Part shown: positions 11,054 to 22,200 of the stretch, one piece after another | Position numbering within the stretch: position 1 is the first letter of the stretch | Layout of the letters: each line of letters starts with the position of its first letter | Source: Tieghemiomyces parasiticus | Taxonomy: Eukaryota; Kickxellomycota; Dimargaritomycetes; Dimargaritales; Dimargaritaceae | Length of the DNA stretch: 64,000 nucleotides | Reading direction: 5' to 3' | Assembly: GCA_027575765.1 (NCBI GenBank) | Contig: JANBPT010000147.1 | Span: 1-64,000, forward strand | Program-made: the position numbers and the translations under genes | Notes under the pieces: generated by a model | The model's input: only the letters and a program-made list of their open reading frames with translations | Told to the model about the DNA's origin: nothing | Database searches by the model: none

Positions 11054-11983
11054 GGCTACACCGAAAATGCGGTGCGGGGCGAAGGTTGAAGAAGTGTGCG
11101 GGGCGATCGAATGCTGTCAACCGGGTTGAGGCCACTCCAGCAGGCTAGGGGGTTGGGATGGTGTAGAACAGGATGGAATGGCTAGAGGTCCAGAACTGGG
11201 AGAAAAGATGCAAACGCCACCTCCAGATCCCCCTCTCAGGAAAGTGGCAACTCCTCGGTCCTGGCCAGATGGCGCCGTGGTCGACTGCACTGAACTTTGG
11301 TACGGGACCGGGCTTCCATGATATCTACAATGGGCAGCGCCGAGCCCCCACATGGGCAATGGGTGTAGTCGCTGGCCCACCAGGATCCTTTAGCCTGGAC
11401 CGACGAGCACCACCCTGCGGTTCTTCTCGCGCGCTACCTGCGACCCTTGCCACCGGCCACCAAGCCCCCTCCTTCCGCCCCGCCGTGACGACTCGGGGTA
11501 GGTCTGGGCGTTACTGAACGGTCTGTCCCACCTGGTGCGGAGGCAACCTCGCAGTCTCCAGGCTGACGAGATCGCGAAGTGTTGTTGTTTATGGGTCCAA
11601 CACCTACTGCCTGCTCAAGGCCTGACTTTCTCCATCCCCCCCCCGCTGTTCTTTTATACCTTTTACTTTTACTAGCCCAGCTCTCGCTCTACATTTTTCA
11701 ACTACCCACAAACGCCAGCCAGCTCTTCACCTTTCGTCTCCGTGCCATCCCTTTTGCTGCTTGGCCAGAAAGTGTGTGCCCGACCAAGCCCATCTCTCAA
11801 CCTCCAGCAGTTCCGCCGCTCGACCAGCCGGATCCCGAAAGCTGCGACTCTATTGGATTTCACAGAGGTCTACTTCGTCAATTCCTGTAGTCGACACCAC
11901 CTAGGTTGGAGTAGCGTGCCCTACCTTCAGCAGCCGACACCGCGTAGTCACCCTCCCCCGTCCCTGGGTGCCAGCCCACCGCT
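11054..11983. promoter_or_regulatory. Divergent promoter region OCA1 / BRL1
   Basis: About 0.9 kb between two divergently transcribed genes. The part nearest BRL1 (11620-11980) is C- and T-rich in the sense direction with a C10 run near 11636-11645, consistent with a fungal pyrimidine-rich leader. No TATA box I would defend. Confidence 0.45.
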
Positions 11984-13321
11984 ATGGCCACGATACCCAA
12001 CTTCCAACGGGGCAACGAGGCACCTATGGATTTCACCTACGAGCGAGACCGGTCACAGCTACCGAACGCCTTTCTAAATCCGGAGCCGCCACGCAAACGG
12101 CCCTTCGTAGCCATGGATGTCGACGCGCCGACCACCCCGTCAACCCCTCGCCACACCTTTGGGGCGCCGTTCCTCTTCAGCCCGACCAAATCGGTACAAG
12201 AAGCCCAGACCCCGCAGTACGACCCAATGGACGATCTGATTAAATCCGCGGCGCAGTCCGCGGTCACCAGTGCTCCAGACGATGGCGCCGAAGACGGCGA
12301 CGGTGAGAAACAGCAGCAGCGGCCGCTTAACAACAGTGTGGCCAAGCGAATCCTCCGCCGGCGCCAGGAATCCATCGTCCAAAACAACAACGCCCTAGCG
12401 CTGACCCAACGTCGTAAGGCCGGGGCTGGTGGCGCATCGTCCACCCGTTCCCGTAAGGGTGCGGGCTTACATACGAAGGGAAAACACAACGGCGGGGACG
12501 GCCAAATTTCGGATAGCGTGACAGAGACCGACTCGGAAGAGGAGGATGACCCGTTCCAGTCGCAGCAGATGATTTATCATCCCACGGCCGCCGGCGGGCC
12601 CTATACCCCCGCCCCAGCCGACACCGCGTCCGTCTGGACGCAACGCCCCGACATCCCCTACATCCTGAGCGGCTACATCCAAATGCTCTTCAACCTCTTC
12701 ATTGTAGCGGTGGTACTTTACATTGTGACGCAGTTTATCATGACCATCCAGCGCGACGTAGACCTCAAGGTGGACGAGTACTCGGACGAGATTCTGCAGG
12801 AGATGGCGCTCTGCACCAAGTCCTACCTTGAGAACCGGTGTTCCCCGGACACCCGGGTGCCGGCCATGCAGAAGGCCTGCGCCGTCTGGGAGACCTGTAT
12901 GAACCGGGATCCCAAGGTGGTCGGTCGGGCCAAGGTCTCGGCCGAAACCTTCGCCGAGATTATCAACAGCTTTATTGAACCCATCTCGTACAAGACCATG
13001 GCCTTCTTTGCCATGTTGCTGTTTGGCACGCTGTTCATTTCGAACTTCGCGTTCCATTTCTTCCGTAGCCGTAGTGCCACCGCGTCAGCAGCAGTGGCCC
13101 AGGCACCTCCGCCACCGCCGACCCCCGTCTACCACCATCCCCACACCTCCGGTACCCCCGGCGGGTACCCGTTTCATCCCCACCCAGGTACCCCGCACGC
13201 TGCGAGCTCCCCGTACTATCCATTTCCGTCGCCCTCCCCGGCCTTCCAGACCCCCAGTCGGCGTCAGAAATCCAACCGACTGCGGGACCGAAGCAACTCC
13301 GAGCACCCGCACCAGGACTAG
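11984..13321 (+). CDS. BRL1: Brl1/Brr6-family nuclear envelope protein
   Basis: Integral protein of the nuclear envelope and ER; family members help nuclear pore assembly and membrane lipid homeostasis. Single exon, 445 residues. The first 220 residues are low-complexity with an acidic TETDSEEEDD patch. A transmembrane segment (about 231-252, LFIVAVVLYIVTQFIM) is followed by a lumenal domain with the four diagnostic cysteines in CTKSYLENRC and CAVWETC, then a second membrane segment (MAFFAMLLFGTLFISNFAF). The last 90 residues are Pro/Ser/His-rich. One gene of this kind is visible, so I cannot tell whether it is the Brl1 or the Brr6 paralogue; many fungi have only one. Confidence 0.88.
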   Translation: MATIPNFQRGNEAPMDFTYERDRSQLPNAFLNPEPPRKRPFVAMDVDAPTTPSTPRHTFGAPFLFSPTKSVQEAQTPQYDPMDDLIKSAAQSAVTSAPDDGAEDGDGEKQQQRPLNNSVAKRILRRRQESIVQNNNALALTQRRKAGAGGASSTRSRKGAGLHTKGKHNGGDGQISDSVTETDSEEEDDPFQSQQMIYHPTAAGGPYTPAPADTASVWTQRPDIPYILSGYIQMLFNLFIVAVVLYIVTQFIMTIQRDVDLKVDEYSDEILQEMALCTKSYLENRCSPDTRVPAMQKACAVWETCMNRDPKVVGRAKVSAETFAEIINSFIEPISYKTMAFFAMLLFGTLFISNFAFHFFRSRSATASAAVAQAPPPPPTPVYHHPHTSGTPGGYPFHPHPGTPHAASSPYYPFPSPSPAFQTPSRRQKSNRLRDRSNSEHPHQD

Positions 13322-13754
13322 AAGGTGTCGAGGTGATTAAGGAAGGCGACTTTTTAACCCCACCTTGCCCGCGAAAAAGGCATGTGTCCCTCTATTCCAT
13401 TTGCTCAACCATGCTTTCTACATCTACGCCTGTCTCCCGCTGTGATTTGCGCCCCCCCCCATCCATCCTCAATACTTAATCCGGTACCACCGCTCTCAAG
13501 CACAAAATTAGCAGACGAAGATCTGGTGGGTGTGGAGAAGAATAGCAGTGTTGTACTTTTTGGTAAGAAGTGGTCGGAGATAATTGTAACTTAGGGTCCT
13601 AGCATGATCAAACCAAAGGCGGCGTGGTGTTCGCAGGTAGAGGGGAGAGAGGTGGGTAGTTATATCCAAAATAATAATAAAAATAAAAAGATTGTGGGTA
13701 ACCATGAGCGCGGTGTGGATGGCACTTCAATTTGCCTCTCCTCCCCTTTCCCAT
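13322..13754. other. Convergent 3' flanks of BRL1 and STRAP
   Basis: Tail-to-tail spacer. It has a C10 run near 13449-13458 and an A-rich patch at 13668-13690 on the plus strand. No gene seen. Confidence 0.5.
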
Positions 13755-14891
13755 TTAGCGGTAGAGCAAGCTGTCTTCCTTGGCCTTACGGGACTGCCAC
13801 AGGCCGTAGACCTTACCGGGGGTGGTCTGCCATAGACGAATGGTCCCGTCCTCAGATCCGGTAGCGTAAATCTCGCCGTCGGGACTGTAGCTGACGGCGT
13901 GGACCGGTCCGTGGTGGCCCTTGTACACCTCGAGCTCGGCCCCCGATTCATAATCGTAGACACGGACCCAAAGGTCGGATGACCCGCCGGTGACAAACGT
14001 GTTGTGCGTATGCGGGTGCAACGAGACGGACGACACGTCGTAGGGCATGGTGTAGGCCTTGACGAGCTGGCGGGATGACGCATCCCAGAACCGCACGGTC
14101 CGGCCGGCAGTACACATGACCAACTCGCCGTCGGCCGACAGGTCCATACTAGTAATCGGCTCGTCGGTCACGTAGGTGTGGACTGGCGTAGGCGTGCGGA
14201 GGTCCCACACCCGGACCTGGCGGTCGTCGCCGGCGCTTAGGATCAGACTCCGGGCGTGGTCCCATGTGACGTGCTTGATGGCCCCCTCGTGGCCCTCCAG
14301 TTCCAAGGCCGCGGCGTCGCAGCGGCCCCCAACGTTACTGGTCGATGTGGCCTGGTTGAGATCAAAGATACGCAGCATTTTCTCGGCACCACCGGTCACC
14401 ACATGAGTGTCGTTTATGAAATCGGCCGTGCGCACAATATGGCCGTGCGGGAACGACACCAGTTCCTCGCCCGTATACGTGTCCCATAGCTTGGCCGTGA
14501 AATCCGCCGAGGCAGTCACGGCCCGCGACGTGTCCCGGTTCAGCTTAGAACTCCATACCGCGCCCTTATGGCCCAGAAAGGTACCCACCCAGTCGCCCGT
14601 GACGCCGTCCCGCAAGATGGGCATGCCATCCTTACACGCGCTGATGAGGAGGTAGCTGTTGTCCAGCATGAAGGGTGAAAACTGCAGTTGTACCACCGGG
14701 CGCGTGTGGCCCGAGCAGGTCAAGGGAATCTGGCGGGTTTGGGTGCCACTTGCTCCCGAGGACGGTGTGGTCGACGTGGCCCCTGCCGCCGAGGTCGGGG
14801 GAGTGATGCTGCTTGTCGGGGTGGTGACGCCCGGCGAGGAGGCCGTGGGCGTGGTGGTGGATGGGCCTGCCAAGGAAGTCGGTTCGGTCAT
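13755..14891 (-). CDS. STRAP: STRAP/UNRIP WD40 protein
   Basis: WD40 propeller of the serine-threonine kinase receptor-associated protein type. In animals it binds the SMN complex and TGF-beta receptors; the fungal role is less clear. Single exon, 378 residues, slightly longer than the human 350 because of a Ser/Thr/Pro-rich N-terminus of about 50 residues. The diagnostic start PLTCSGHTRPVVQLQFSP is followed by LISACKDGMPILRDG, GDWVGTFLGHKGAVW and ADFTAKLWD, which match remembered STRAP closely. Seven WD-type repeats can be traced, ending with YATGSEDGTIRLWQ and KVYGLW. The start is the ATG at 14891. Confidence 0.9.
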   Translation of the reverse strand: MTEPTSLAGPSTTTPTASSPGVTTPTSSITPPTSAAGATSTTPSSGASGTQTRQIPLTCSGHTRPVVQLQFSPFMLDNSYLLISACKDGMPILRDGVTGDWVGTFLGHKGAVWSSKLNRDTSRAVTASADFTAKLWDTYTGEELVSFPHGHIVRTADFINDTHVVTGGAEKMLRIFDLNQATSTSNVGGRCDAAALELEGHEGAIKHVTWDHARSLILSAGDDRQVRVWDLRTPTPVHTYVTDEPITSMDLSADGELVMCTAGRTVRFWDASSRQLVKAYTMPYDVSSVSLHPHTHNTFVTGGSSDLWVRVYDYESGAELEVYKGHHGPVHAVSYSPDGEIYATGSEDGTIRLWQTTPGKVYGLWQSRKAKEDSLLYR

Positions 14892-16106
14892 GGTGCTGGG
14901 CAGAGGTGGAATGGCGGGGAAAGGAGGTCGTTAAAACACTGCGAGTAAGGCAAGTGCAAAGAAAAACTGTAGTAGGAAAGCCAAAGTGCCGAGGAGGGGG
15001 GAGGGTGAAAACGTAAGGAAACAGAGCAGGGGAGAAGAGGCGGGGAGGGTAAACGAACCGACAAACAGTAAGACGAAGGACACAGTGGAACAAATAATGT
15101 TGCGAATGAGTAGAGCCGGGGCGATGGGGGGACGCTAGGAAACGAAAAGGCCTTATTATAGAGAGTCTGGGTGTGAAGCGATGAGCGAGCGTGCGTCACA
15201 TCGTCTTCTACAAGGTGAGAGCCGGTTCAGTATAGACCTCCATCGGGCTGGTTTCCCATCCCTAAGCATTCTCCGACCCAGGGACGTGGAAAAAAAACCT
15301 ACCTAAGCCGGTCGACCCGAGCCTGCTATTAAGTCTGGTCTGGGTCAATTGTCCCGGGCCGCGGCGGAAATGGTGAGTAGCAGCCCGTTGATTGCTACAC
15401 CCGCCCCCTGCTTACAAGTGGCCTACTCGCCACCCCCTTCCCGCCTCAAAGGGTCGGGGGTCGGCCTGATCTCACAATGAATTGTTATTATTCGGCCCGA
15501 GATAGCATAGTGAACGGGGTTGTCACGGTTCTCTTACCCGCCCCCAAGTGTCCCAGCCTGGTGCCAGGTTGTGGGAACTGGTCTCAATCCTCCCCTACCA
15601 TACCGGCCTACCTCTATACTTTCCTCAGCCCCTTCCCAGGGAGGACCGACGATCAACAGTTCCTGCCCAGCCCCTTAGTATAATTACAGACACCAGGGCC
15701 GTGCTGGGTGCAGGATAGCAAGTGCAAGTCAGCTCCCTATATTCTCACCTGGCCTGCGTTAAGCAGCCTCAAGTGATCACTAGCAAGTTAGTAGCACCGA
15801 GACCATTAACTAATGCGATTTCCCTTGCCTCCCCCCCCCCGCCCCTCACGCGCGACATTAGCTCACGACCAACGCTCGAATTTCTTCAATAGGAATTAGT
15901 ACACCACCGCTACAATGTTTTAATTCGTCAGCATGCTAGTAAAGTGCAGGTTGTAAGTAGGAAAGGAGGGGAGAGATGACCCAATAAAGGCGGCATAGCC
16001 GTCTCCCCTCTGCAAAAGCCGACACCCAAGGGAACACATCCGAGCGACTGCGCACCGAGCAGAAGAGAGGAGGGAAAGGTAAACATGTAACCCGGCACAG
16101 GGGCTT
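14892..16106. other. Intergenic between STRAP and RPL3
   Basis: STRAP leader, pyrimidine-rich in the minus sense up to about 15230, then unremarkable sequence with a C10-type run near 15831-15842 and the 3' flank of RPL3. No gene or RNA recognised. Confidence 0.5.
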
Positions 16107-17484
16107 TTACTCGTCCTTCTTGAGCTTGCCCATGAAGGCATCCTTCTCCTCGCGGGTCTGGAAGCGACCGTGACCGTACTTGGAGGAAGTATCGATGAAC
16201 TTGAGAGACACGTTCTCGAGAGCGGAGCGCTTGGTGTGGACGCGGAGGGACTTGCGGAGGGTCAGGACGCGCTTGCGGGGACCGGCGCAGGCACCCTTGA
16301 TCATCACGAAGTCCTCGTTGACGGTACCGTAGTGAGGGAAACCACCCATGGGGGTGATGCGCTTGACGGTCAGATCGAAATCAGTCGAGGCGTTGGCCTT
16401 GTCGTCGCCCTTGCCGATGCGGTAGATCTTCTTGTTGACCTCGGTACGGTGGTGGAAACCGTTCTGACCGGCGCGAGCCACGGAGTACATGACACGCGAC
16501 GGATGCCAGGCACCAATGCAGGCCACCTTGCGCAGACCCTTGTGGGTCTTGCGCGGCAGCTTCTTGGTACCCCAACGGTGGGTGACACCCTCGAAACCGT
16601 GACCGCGGGTCACACCAATCACGTCGATCATCTCGTCCTGCTCGAAGACGGAGCCGACATCGATGGCCTTCTCGAAGTGGGCCTGGGCCCACTCGACCTT
16701 GTCGGCGACGCTGCCACCGTTGAGCTGAACCTCAACAATGTGGGCCTTCTTCTGGCGCAGACGCAGCTTGGAGATCTGAGAGTGGGCAATGACGCGCACG
16801 ACGTGGGCGTACTTCTTGATGCGCTCAATCTCCTGCTCGATCGACTTGGCATCCTCAGAGTACTTCTGGGCGTACTTGGTGAAGGCCTTCTGCTTCGAGG
16901 CGTACCACTTCTTGTAGAAGCGGCGACGCACCTCGTCGCTCAGGTGCTCGGCCCAGACGGTGGTCAGGGCGCGCATACCAGTCGGGGTCTTGACGTAGCC
17001 AACCACGCCGACGGCCACCATCGGCGGCGTCTCGAGGATGGTGACGGCCTCGACGATCTCCTTCTTGTGGGCCTTGGAACCGGGACGGTCCAGGTCGCGG
17101 ACCACGTGGGTCATACCGGCCTTGTACGCCAGGAAGGCGGTCAGGTGCACGGGCTTCGAGGGGTCATCCTTGGGGAAGGCCTTGATGCGGCCCTGGAGAC
17201 GGCTGGCGCGCTTCTTGGGCAGGAAACCCAGATGGCCGTGACGGGGAGCCTCGAACTTGCGGTGCGACTGTGATCATAAATAGTGGTGAGGGGGACGCAG
17301 ATTTGGTTAGCACAAATGTGATGCCGCCGAGGGCGCGAAACGCTCCGGGATTCCTATACCCTCCCGAATTCAGTAGGGGCCGCTTGAGCCACGTCTGTCT
17401 AGGCAGATGGATGGATGGTTCCCTCGTTTGTGGGCCTCATCGATTCACTCGGGTGCCGGTTGGTGGGGCGTGGTTACCTACCAT
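16107..17484 (-). CDS. RPL3: 60S ribosomal protein L3 (uL3)
   Basis: Large-subunit ribosomal protein at the peptidyl-transferase centre. The main exon is 17267-16107; the start codon alone lies in an upstream exon at 17484-17482, followed by a GTAGGT donor and a 214-nt intron ending TCACAG. The product is 387 residues, the same length as the yeast protein. It begins [20 protein letters not shown] and includes [20 protein letters not shown], the conserved [15 protein letters not shown] and the [19 protein letters not shown] loop containing the methylated histidine region. Codon choice is strongly C- and G-ending, as in highly expressed genes, which also keeps a long antisense frame open. The intron may hold a snoRNA (see findings). 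Confidence 0.96.
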
Positions 17485-18146
17485 TTTGATGGATGGATAG
17501 GACGGGGTGGTGGGGAAGGGTCCGGTGTAGCGAACTAAAGGACAACGAAGGGAAGAGATGGATCGGAGTAGGCAGTGGGCCAGCAACGCAAATATCGCAG
17601 GTATTCTTTTGGCCTAGTAGGGCTGGCCGATTCTTGGGGGCTGCGGTCGACCGTGAATTTTTCACAACTGCCTTGGCGTGTGTAGCCGCTGGGTGGCGGT
17701 GGTGAATCGCCCGGCACGGCAACTATCCTCACCCATGCAGAGGAAATGTGGGAGGCTCACAATCCCCTTGGCCACATCTACAGTCTACCTGCCAGCCACC
17801 CTAGTGCCGTCACGTGACAGCTGCACATTAATATCCAGAGCCTTGCTTGACTAGGCTAGGTGGCCTTGGGCCACTCACCTACTGACGAGGAAATCTGACA
17901 CGCCGGTCATTTCGCGCATGCCAAACCCACTAGATATAGCTACTACCATTCACCGAATCGCCAACGCCGCTTCTCTTACGGTAAGTTTATAATAGTGTGC
18001 TGATCGCACCGTAGTTTTATGTTATGAAATACTACGTACTCTAATGGTCAATTACTGGTACACATATTTTATCTTAATTCTTTGGCAAACGATGTGGAGG
18101 ATGGTAATACAGAGCAGGTTGGGAAAAGCGGTACGTGGAGTACCCC
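17485..18146. other. RPL3 promoter and CLC 3' flank
   Basis: Minus-sense promoter of RPL3. Directly before the start codon the sense strand carries a CCATCCATC repeat that recurs in the RPL3 and RPL36 introns. The 17940-18146 end is the 3' flank of the CLC gene. No other gene seen. Confidence 0.5.
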
Positions 18147-20505
18147 TCACGTTAGACCGTCGTCGCTGATGGAGGCAAACCGGCGGACCGGGGCAGGGTG
18201 GTGATTGCTCGGGCCGCGCTCGAGTACAGGCGCAGTCAACGGCATCTCGCTCTCCGAGAACCGTTGGTCCCCGGCGGTGTGCCGAAGGCCTGGAAGGTGC
18301 CGTATCCGCCGAGAGTCGTGGTCCACGGCGGTGAGGTGTCGAAGGACATCCTTCTTGGTGATGAGACCCAGCAGGCGACCATTCTGGGTAATGATAATGT
18401 GGTGCAGAGCCTGAGTAGAGTAGGAAGGGATGGAGCGAGGAGTAAGAGTACAGACAAAGGGGCGAGGCTGGGTTAGTGAGTGAACCCGTGGGTACGAAAC
18501 CGCGACGTGACCTACGGCGATCCGGTCGGTAAAGTGGGGTTTGAACCCATCTTGTATGGGGGCTTACCAGCTGCTTAAAGGTGTCGACAATGAGGAACAT
18601 AGGAGTAAGCGGTGACATGGCGATCGGAGTAGGGTCGGTCCAAGTCTGGAGGTCAACGTAACGGGTGGACACTGGGCGTTCAAGCGCCACGTCAGTGCCA
18701 AAGTACGCGACGGCGTCACCGGGCTGACTACCGACGGTAAGGGCGCGTTCGAGGGCGGCGGCGAGACGGGTGCGGCTGACCCAACCGACGAGCATAAGCG
18801 TATCGTGAGACTTGACGATGGGGAACCCCGTGTGCGTATAATGGTCGATAAAGTCCCGGAGCCCGTCGAGGGTGTTAGTGGCCGCAGTGGTGGATATGAG
18901 GGCCAGGTCGGACACGCGGGTCATGACGTCTTGGGCCAGGACTTCGTGATGGTAGCCGACCTTGGGGCCCAGATAAGGGTACCCGTAAAACTTGATGAGG
19001 CCATCAAAAATACCGTCTCTGCCGAAGGCGTCGCCGACCCACTTGCTGACCATGACGGAGACCATGATGGGCAGTACGTAGATGAGGGCCCCGGTAAGTT
19101 CAAACACAACCACCACGGTGGTTATGGTCATCCGGGTTACTCCGGCCAGAGTGGCCGCGGCGCCCACCAGAGCGTACACGCCGGGGGTCACGCAGGGAAC
19201 ATCGGGGGCGCAGGCACGGAAGATGGCCAGGGCGGGGAAGGCACGGTGCCAGACCTGGACCAGGATACCCACCGCGCGGCCAGTGCAGGCGCCGATGGCC
19301 ATGGCAGGCATCAGGATACCACCTGGGACAGCGATACCATAGGTCGCGGCGGTCATGAGGGTCTTCAGCACAGCGGCGCCGGTGAGTAAAGCGACGGTGC
19401 GTCCCACCCGACCTGGATCGCAGATGCCTTCGTAGCCCATGTCCTCACACTCGGTAAACAGATTGGACACCAACTCCACGGTGTCGACACGTAGTAGGAT
19501 GTTGAGGAAGTTGATCACCGAGGTGACGGCGGCGATCAGTAGGACCTCGCGGAGCGGGTGAGCCCGGACCCAGGGCCGCTGACGAACGGTCATTAGGTGC
19601 AGATTCAACCGGATGATGGCGGCGCCCAGGAGCCCACCTAGAACCCCCAAAAGTACAAAGAACCCCAACTCAAACCCATGCCAGGCGCGGTCATAGGTCA
19701 CCTGGAAGGCCACCAGTTTACCCGTGCGGAAAGGATTCATAAATTTGAGCATCATGGAGGCCACCATGGCACAGAAGAAGCTCCGCCACATGGTTTTGGA
19801 CGGGAAGTAGTAGGACAGTTCCTCGAGAGAAAACAGGACACCGCCGATGGGGGCCCCAAAGGCGACGGAGATGCCAGCGGCCGACGCGACCGAAATGACC
19901 TCCTGAAACTTGGTCTCGCTGGTTCGGAACTTGTGCAACCCGCGAGTCATAACGTGGCCGCAGCAACTGGCGATATGGACCAAAGGGCCCTCCTTACCCA
20001 CACACAGGCCAGATGCCACGGCCAAAATGGTACCCAGTACTTTAACCACCAGAGTACGAAAGCCAAGGAACCCCGGGAGGCGAGTCCCGCCCAGAATGGC
20101 CTTGATTTCGGGGATCCCGCTGCGCGACGCATAGGGTGCGTAATGAATCACGAGCATGGAGCTGGCGCCGGCTAGGCAGATACCGCTGATAATGTAGACA
20201 AGGTAATGGTAGAGCCACCCGCCGACCGTCGACTGGATACCCAAGGCCTGGCTCCAGGGCACCCACCCGGCGCACGAGGCGTAGGACTTTTCAGCCCAAC
20301 AACAGTACCGCTGGTTGAGATAAAAGCCGATTTGGCAGTAGCCCTCCCGGAAATCGTTAAGCCATTCGTAGCTGATGTCGATGAAGCTGGCGATGACTCC
20401 TAGGGCAATGCCTAAGAGAAGGTACAGGTGTAGGTCGAAGAAGACGTAGTGCGAGAGGGTGGCCAGCCCATGCCGGAGCTGGCCTGTTAGGCGGGGGGAG
20501 ACCAT
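18147..20505 (-). CDS. GEF1: CLC-family chloride/proton exchanger
   Basis: Voltage-gated chloride channel family protein, most like the endomembrane Gef1/CLC-3 group that acidifies Golgi and vacuole. Two exons: 20505-18568 and 18410-18147, joined in phase 0 (GTAAGC donor, CTCAG acceptor), giving 733 residues. The membrane core carries GKEGPLVHIA with the gating glutamate and FSLEELSYYFPSKTMWRS with the proton glutamate, so exchange rather than a pure channel is likely. The helix-alpha-F region GIAVPGGILMPAMAIGA is intact. Two CBS domains follow (about 570-720), the second completed by NGRLLGLITKKDVLRHL in exon 2. The first glycine of the usual GSGIP selectivity motif is Arg here (SRSGIPE). 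The start MVSPRLTG is the first good ATG; the N-terminus is short. Confidence 0.9.
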
Positions 20506-21491
20506 AGGTAATGTTGTGGTAGTAGTGTCAATATTAAGACTATGATGACGGGCGTGAGGGATGCTGAAGGAAAAGTAGGGATGGCTTGGGCTGGCTAGGC
20601 CAATGTCGGAGTGGTGGAACCCCTCCGGCCACGTCACGGCTCTGAAGCAGGCCTCGGTTTACAGTCTGGCTTGGATATGGACCTAAGCCTCAGGGTCCAG
20701 GGCAATGATAGCACTAAGGACTTGGACTGGGAGGAAACGGACCAAGGCCCGCCGGTAACCGAGTCACGTGACAATCAGGGTTGGATTTGGCCCTGGCCAA
20801 TCGTAGTAGATGAGCATGGAGTGCTGGGGGCGGTATTCCAAGCCAGGGGGTGAGCGCCTGCTCTACTTGGAGTCGGCGTTGGCACGCAGGCGGCTTCTTA
20901 CCAATACCACCGGATATACAGCCTCAACTTGAAAGTGTACTACTTTATAATACTGTCAAGGCTTACCTGGCCATGTGTCCACACTATCAGTCTGTCAGTT
21001 GCAATACGCTAGTTTCTAACCGGGCAAGCGTGGTCCCCGAGTTCCTCGCCCCCTCTGGTGGACGTCGACAATCCCTCCCTCACATCTACCACTCACCAGT
21101 CGACTTACCAACCAACCAAACGCCTAGCAGCCAAACGATCTTTTCTGCCCTTGCGATTGGATTGCCCGCCACCAGAATCCGACACTGTCTTTTCTTTTTT
21201 AAAAAATGTTGTTTTTGCCACTCCTCACGCCTGCCTCCTCTTTTTTTTTTCTTTTTTTTACCAGCCTGGCCTACTGCTAGGCTCGCAACCCCCCCCTCCA
21301 CCAGCCTCCCGCCTCTCCAAGCACCCTCCCCAACCCAACCCACCCTACCCGAACCCTACCAAGCCCTATATCCACACAGCTGGACCTCTTCTGTTCGTTC
21401 CCCCCATCCCACACGATCTTTGCATTGTTTGATTCTGTTCCATCACCTTTTCCTTACGCCTTTTCCTCCTCATCTCCTCTGCACATCCACT
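20506..21491. promoter_or_regulatory. Divergent promoter region CLC / TCTP
   Basis: About 1 kb between two divergent genes. The TCTP side has long T and C tracts (21185-21260) and a pyrimidine-rich leader, which suits a growth-regulated TOP-like mRNA, although that is inference. No gene seen. Confidence 0.45.
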
Positions 21492-22200
21492 ATGCTGCTG
21501 TACACCGATATCATCACCGGTATGTCTTGCTTTCACCCGTTTGAACCTCGAGCCAATACTCGGTTCGACTGGTACCATCGGTGTACGGTTACCAACCCGC
21601 CGCCCACGGTGTCTGTGTGTGCAGAAACCTAGTTGAATTCTTGCTCTATTCGCCACTTTTTAGCTTGGCCACTAACCCAATCACAACCTTCCCTATCCAT
21701 TCTTCCCTTATTCACTAGGCGACGAGATGGTCAGCGATGCCTACCCCATCCAGATCGTCGACGACGTCATCATGGAGGTCGACTGCCAGCTCGTCACCAA
21801 GGGTGCCACTCAGGTCGATATCGGTGCCAACCCCTCGGCCGAGGGTGGTGACGATGAGGGTGTCGAGGAGTCGGGTGGTGAGCAGGTCAACAACGTGGTT
21901 GACTCCTTCCGTCTCCAGTCGACCTCGTTCGACAAGAAGTCCTACCTGACCTACATCAAGGGCTACCTCAAGCAGATCAAGGCTGAGCTCGCCAAGAGCA
22001 ACCCTGAGCGCATTCCCGCCTTCGAGGCTGGTGCCCAGAAGTTCGTCAAGAAGGTCGTTGGTGACTTCAAGAACTACGATTTCTACACCGGCGAGTCCAT
22101 GAACCCCGACGGCATGATCGCCCTCCTCAACTTCCGCGAAGACGGTGTCACCCCCTACTTCTCGTTGTTCAAGGATGGCCTCAAGGCTGTCAAGCTGTAA
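21492..22200 (+). CDS. TMA19: Translationally controlled tumour protein (TCTP)
   Basis: Small conserved cytosolic protein associated with ribosomes and microtubules. Exon 1 (21492-21519) codes MLLYTDIITG up to the first base of Gly; the intron starts GTATGT and ends ACTAG; exon 2 is 21719-22200. Total 169 residues, typical for the family. The product shows GDEMVSDAYPI, the acidic flexible loop with GGDDEGVEESGG, YLTYIKGYLKQIKAEL and the C-terminal DGMIALLNFREDGVTPY. An AATAAA signal lies at 22320-22325, about 120 bases past the stop. Codon usage is strongly biased to C-ending codons, like RPL3. Confidence 0.96.

Noticed and set aside
16170..17273. 367-codon open frame antisense to RPL3
   Set aside because: It mirrors RPL3 across its whole length. 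Strong C/G third-base bias removes stops from the opposite strand. The predicted protein is Leu/Gly/Asp-rich without a domain.
18805..19389. 194-codon antisense frame within CLC
   Set aside because: It lies entirely inside the conserved CLC core and has no recognisable domain; taken as a shadow.
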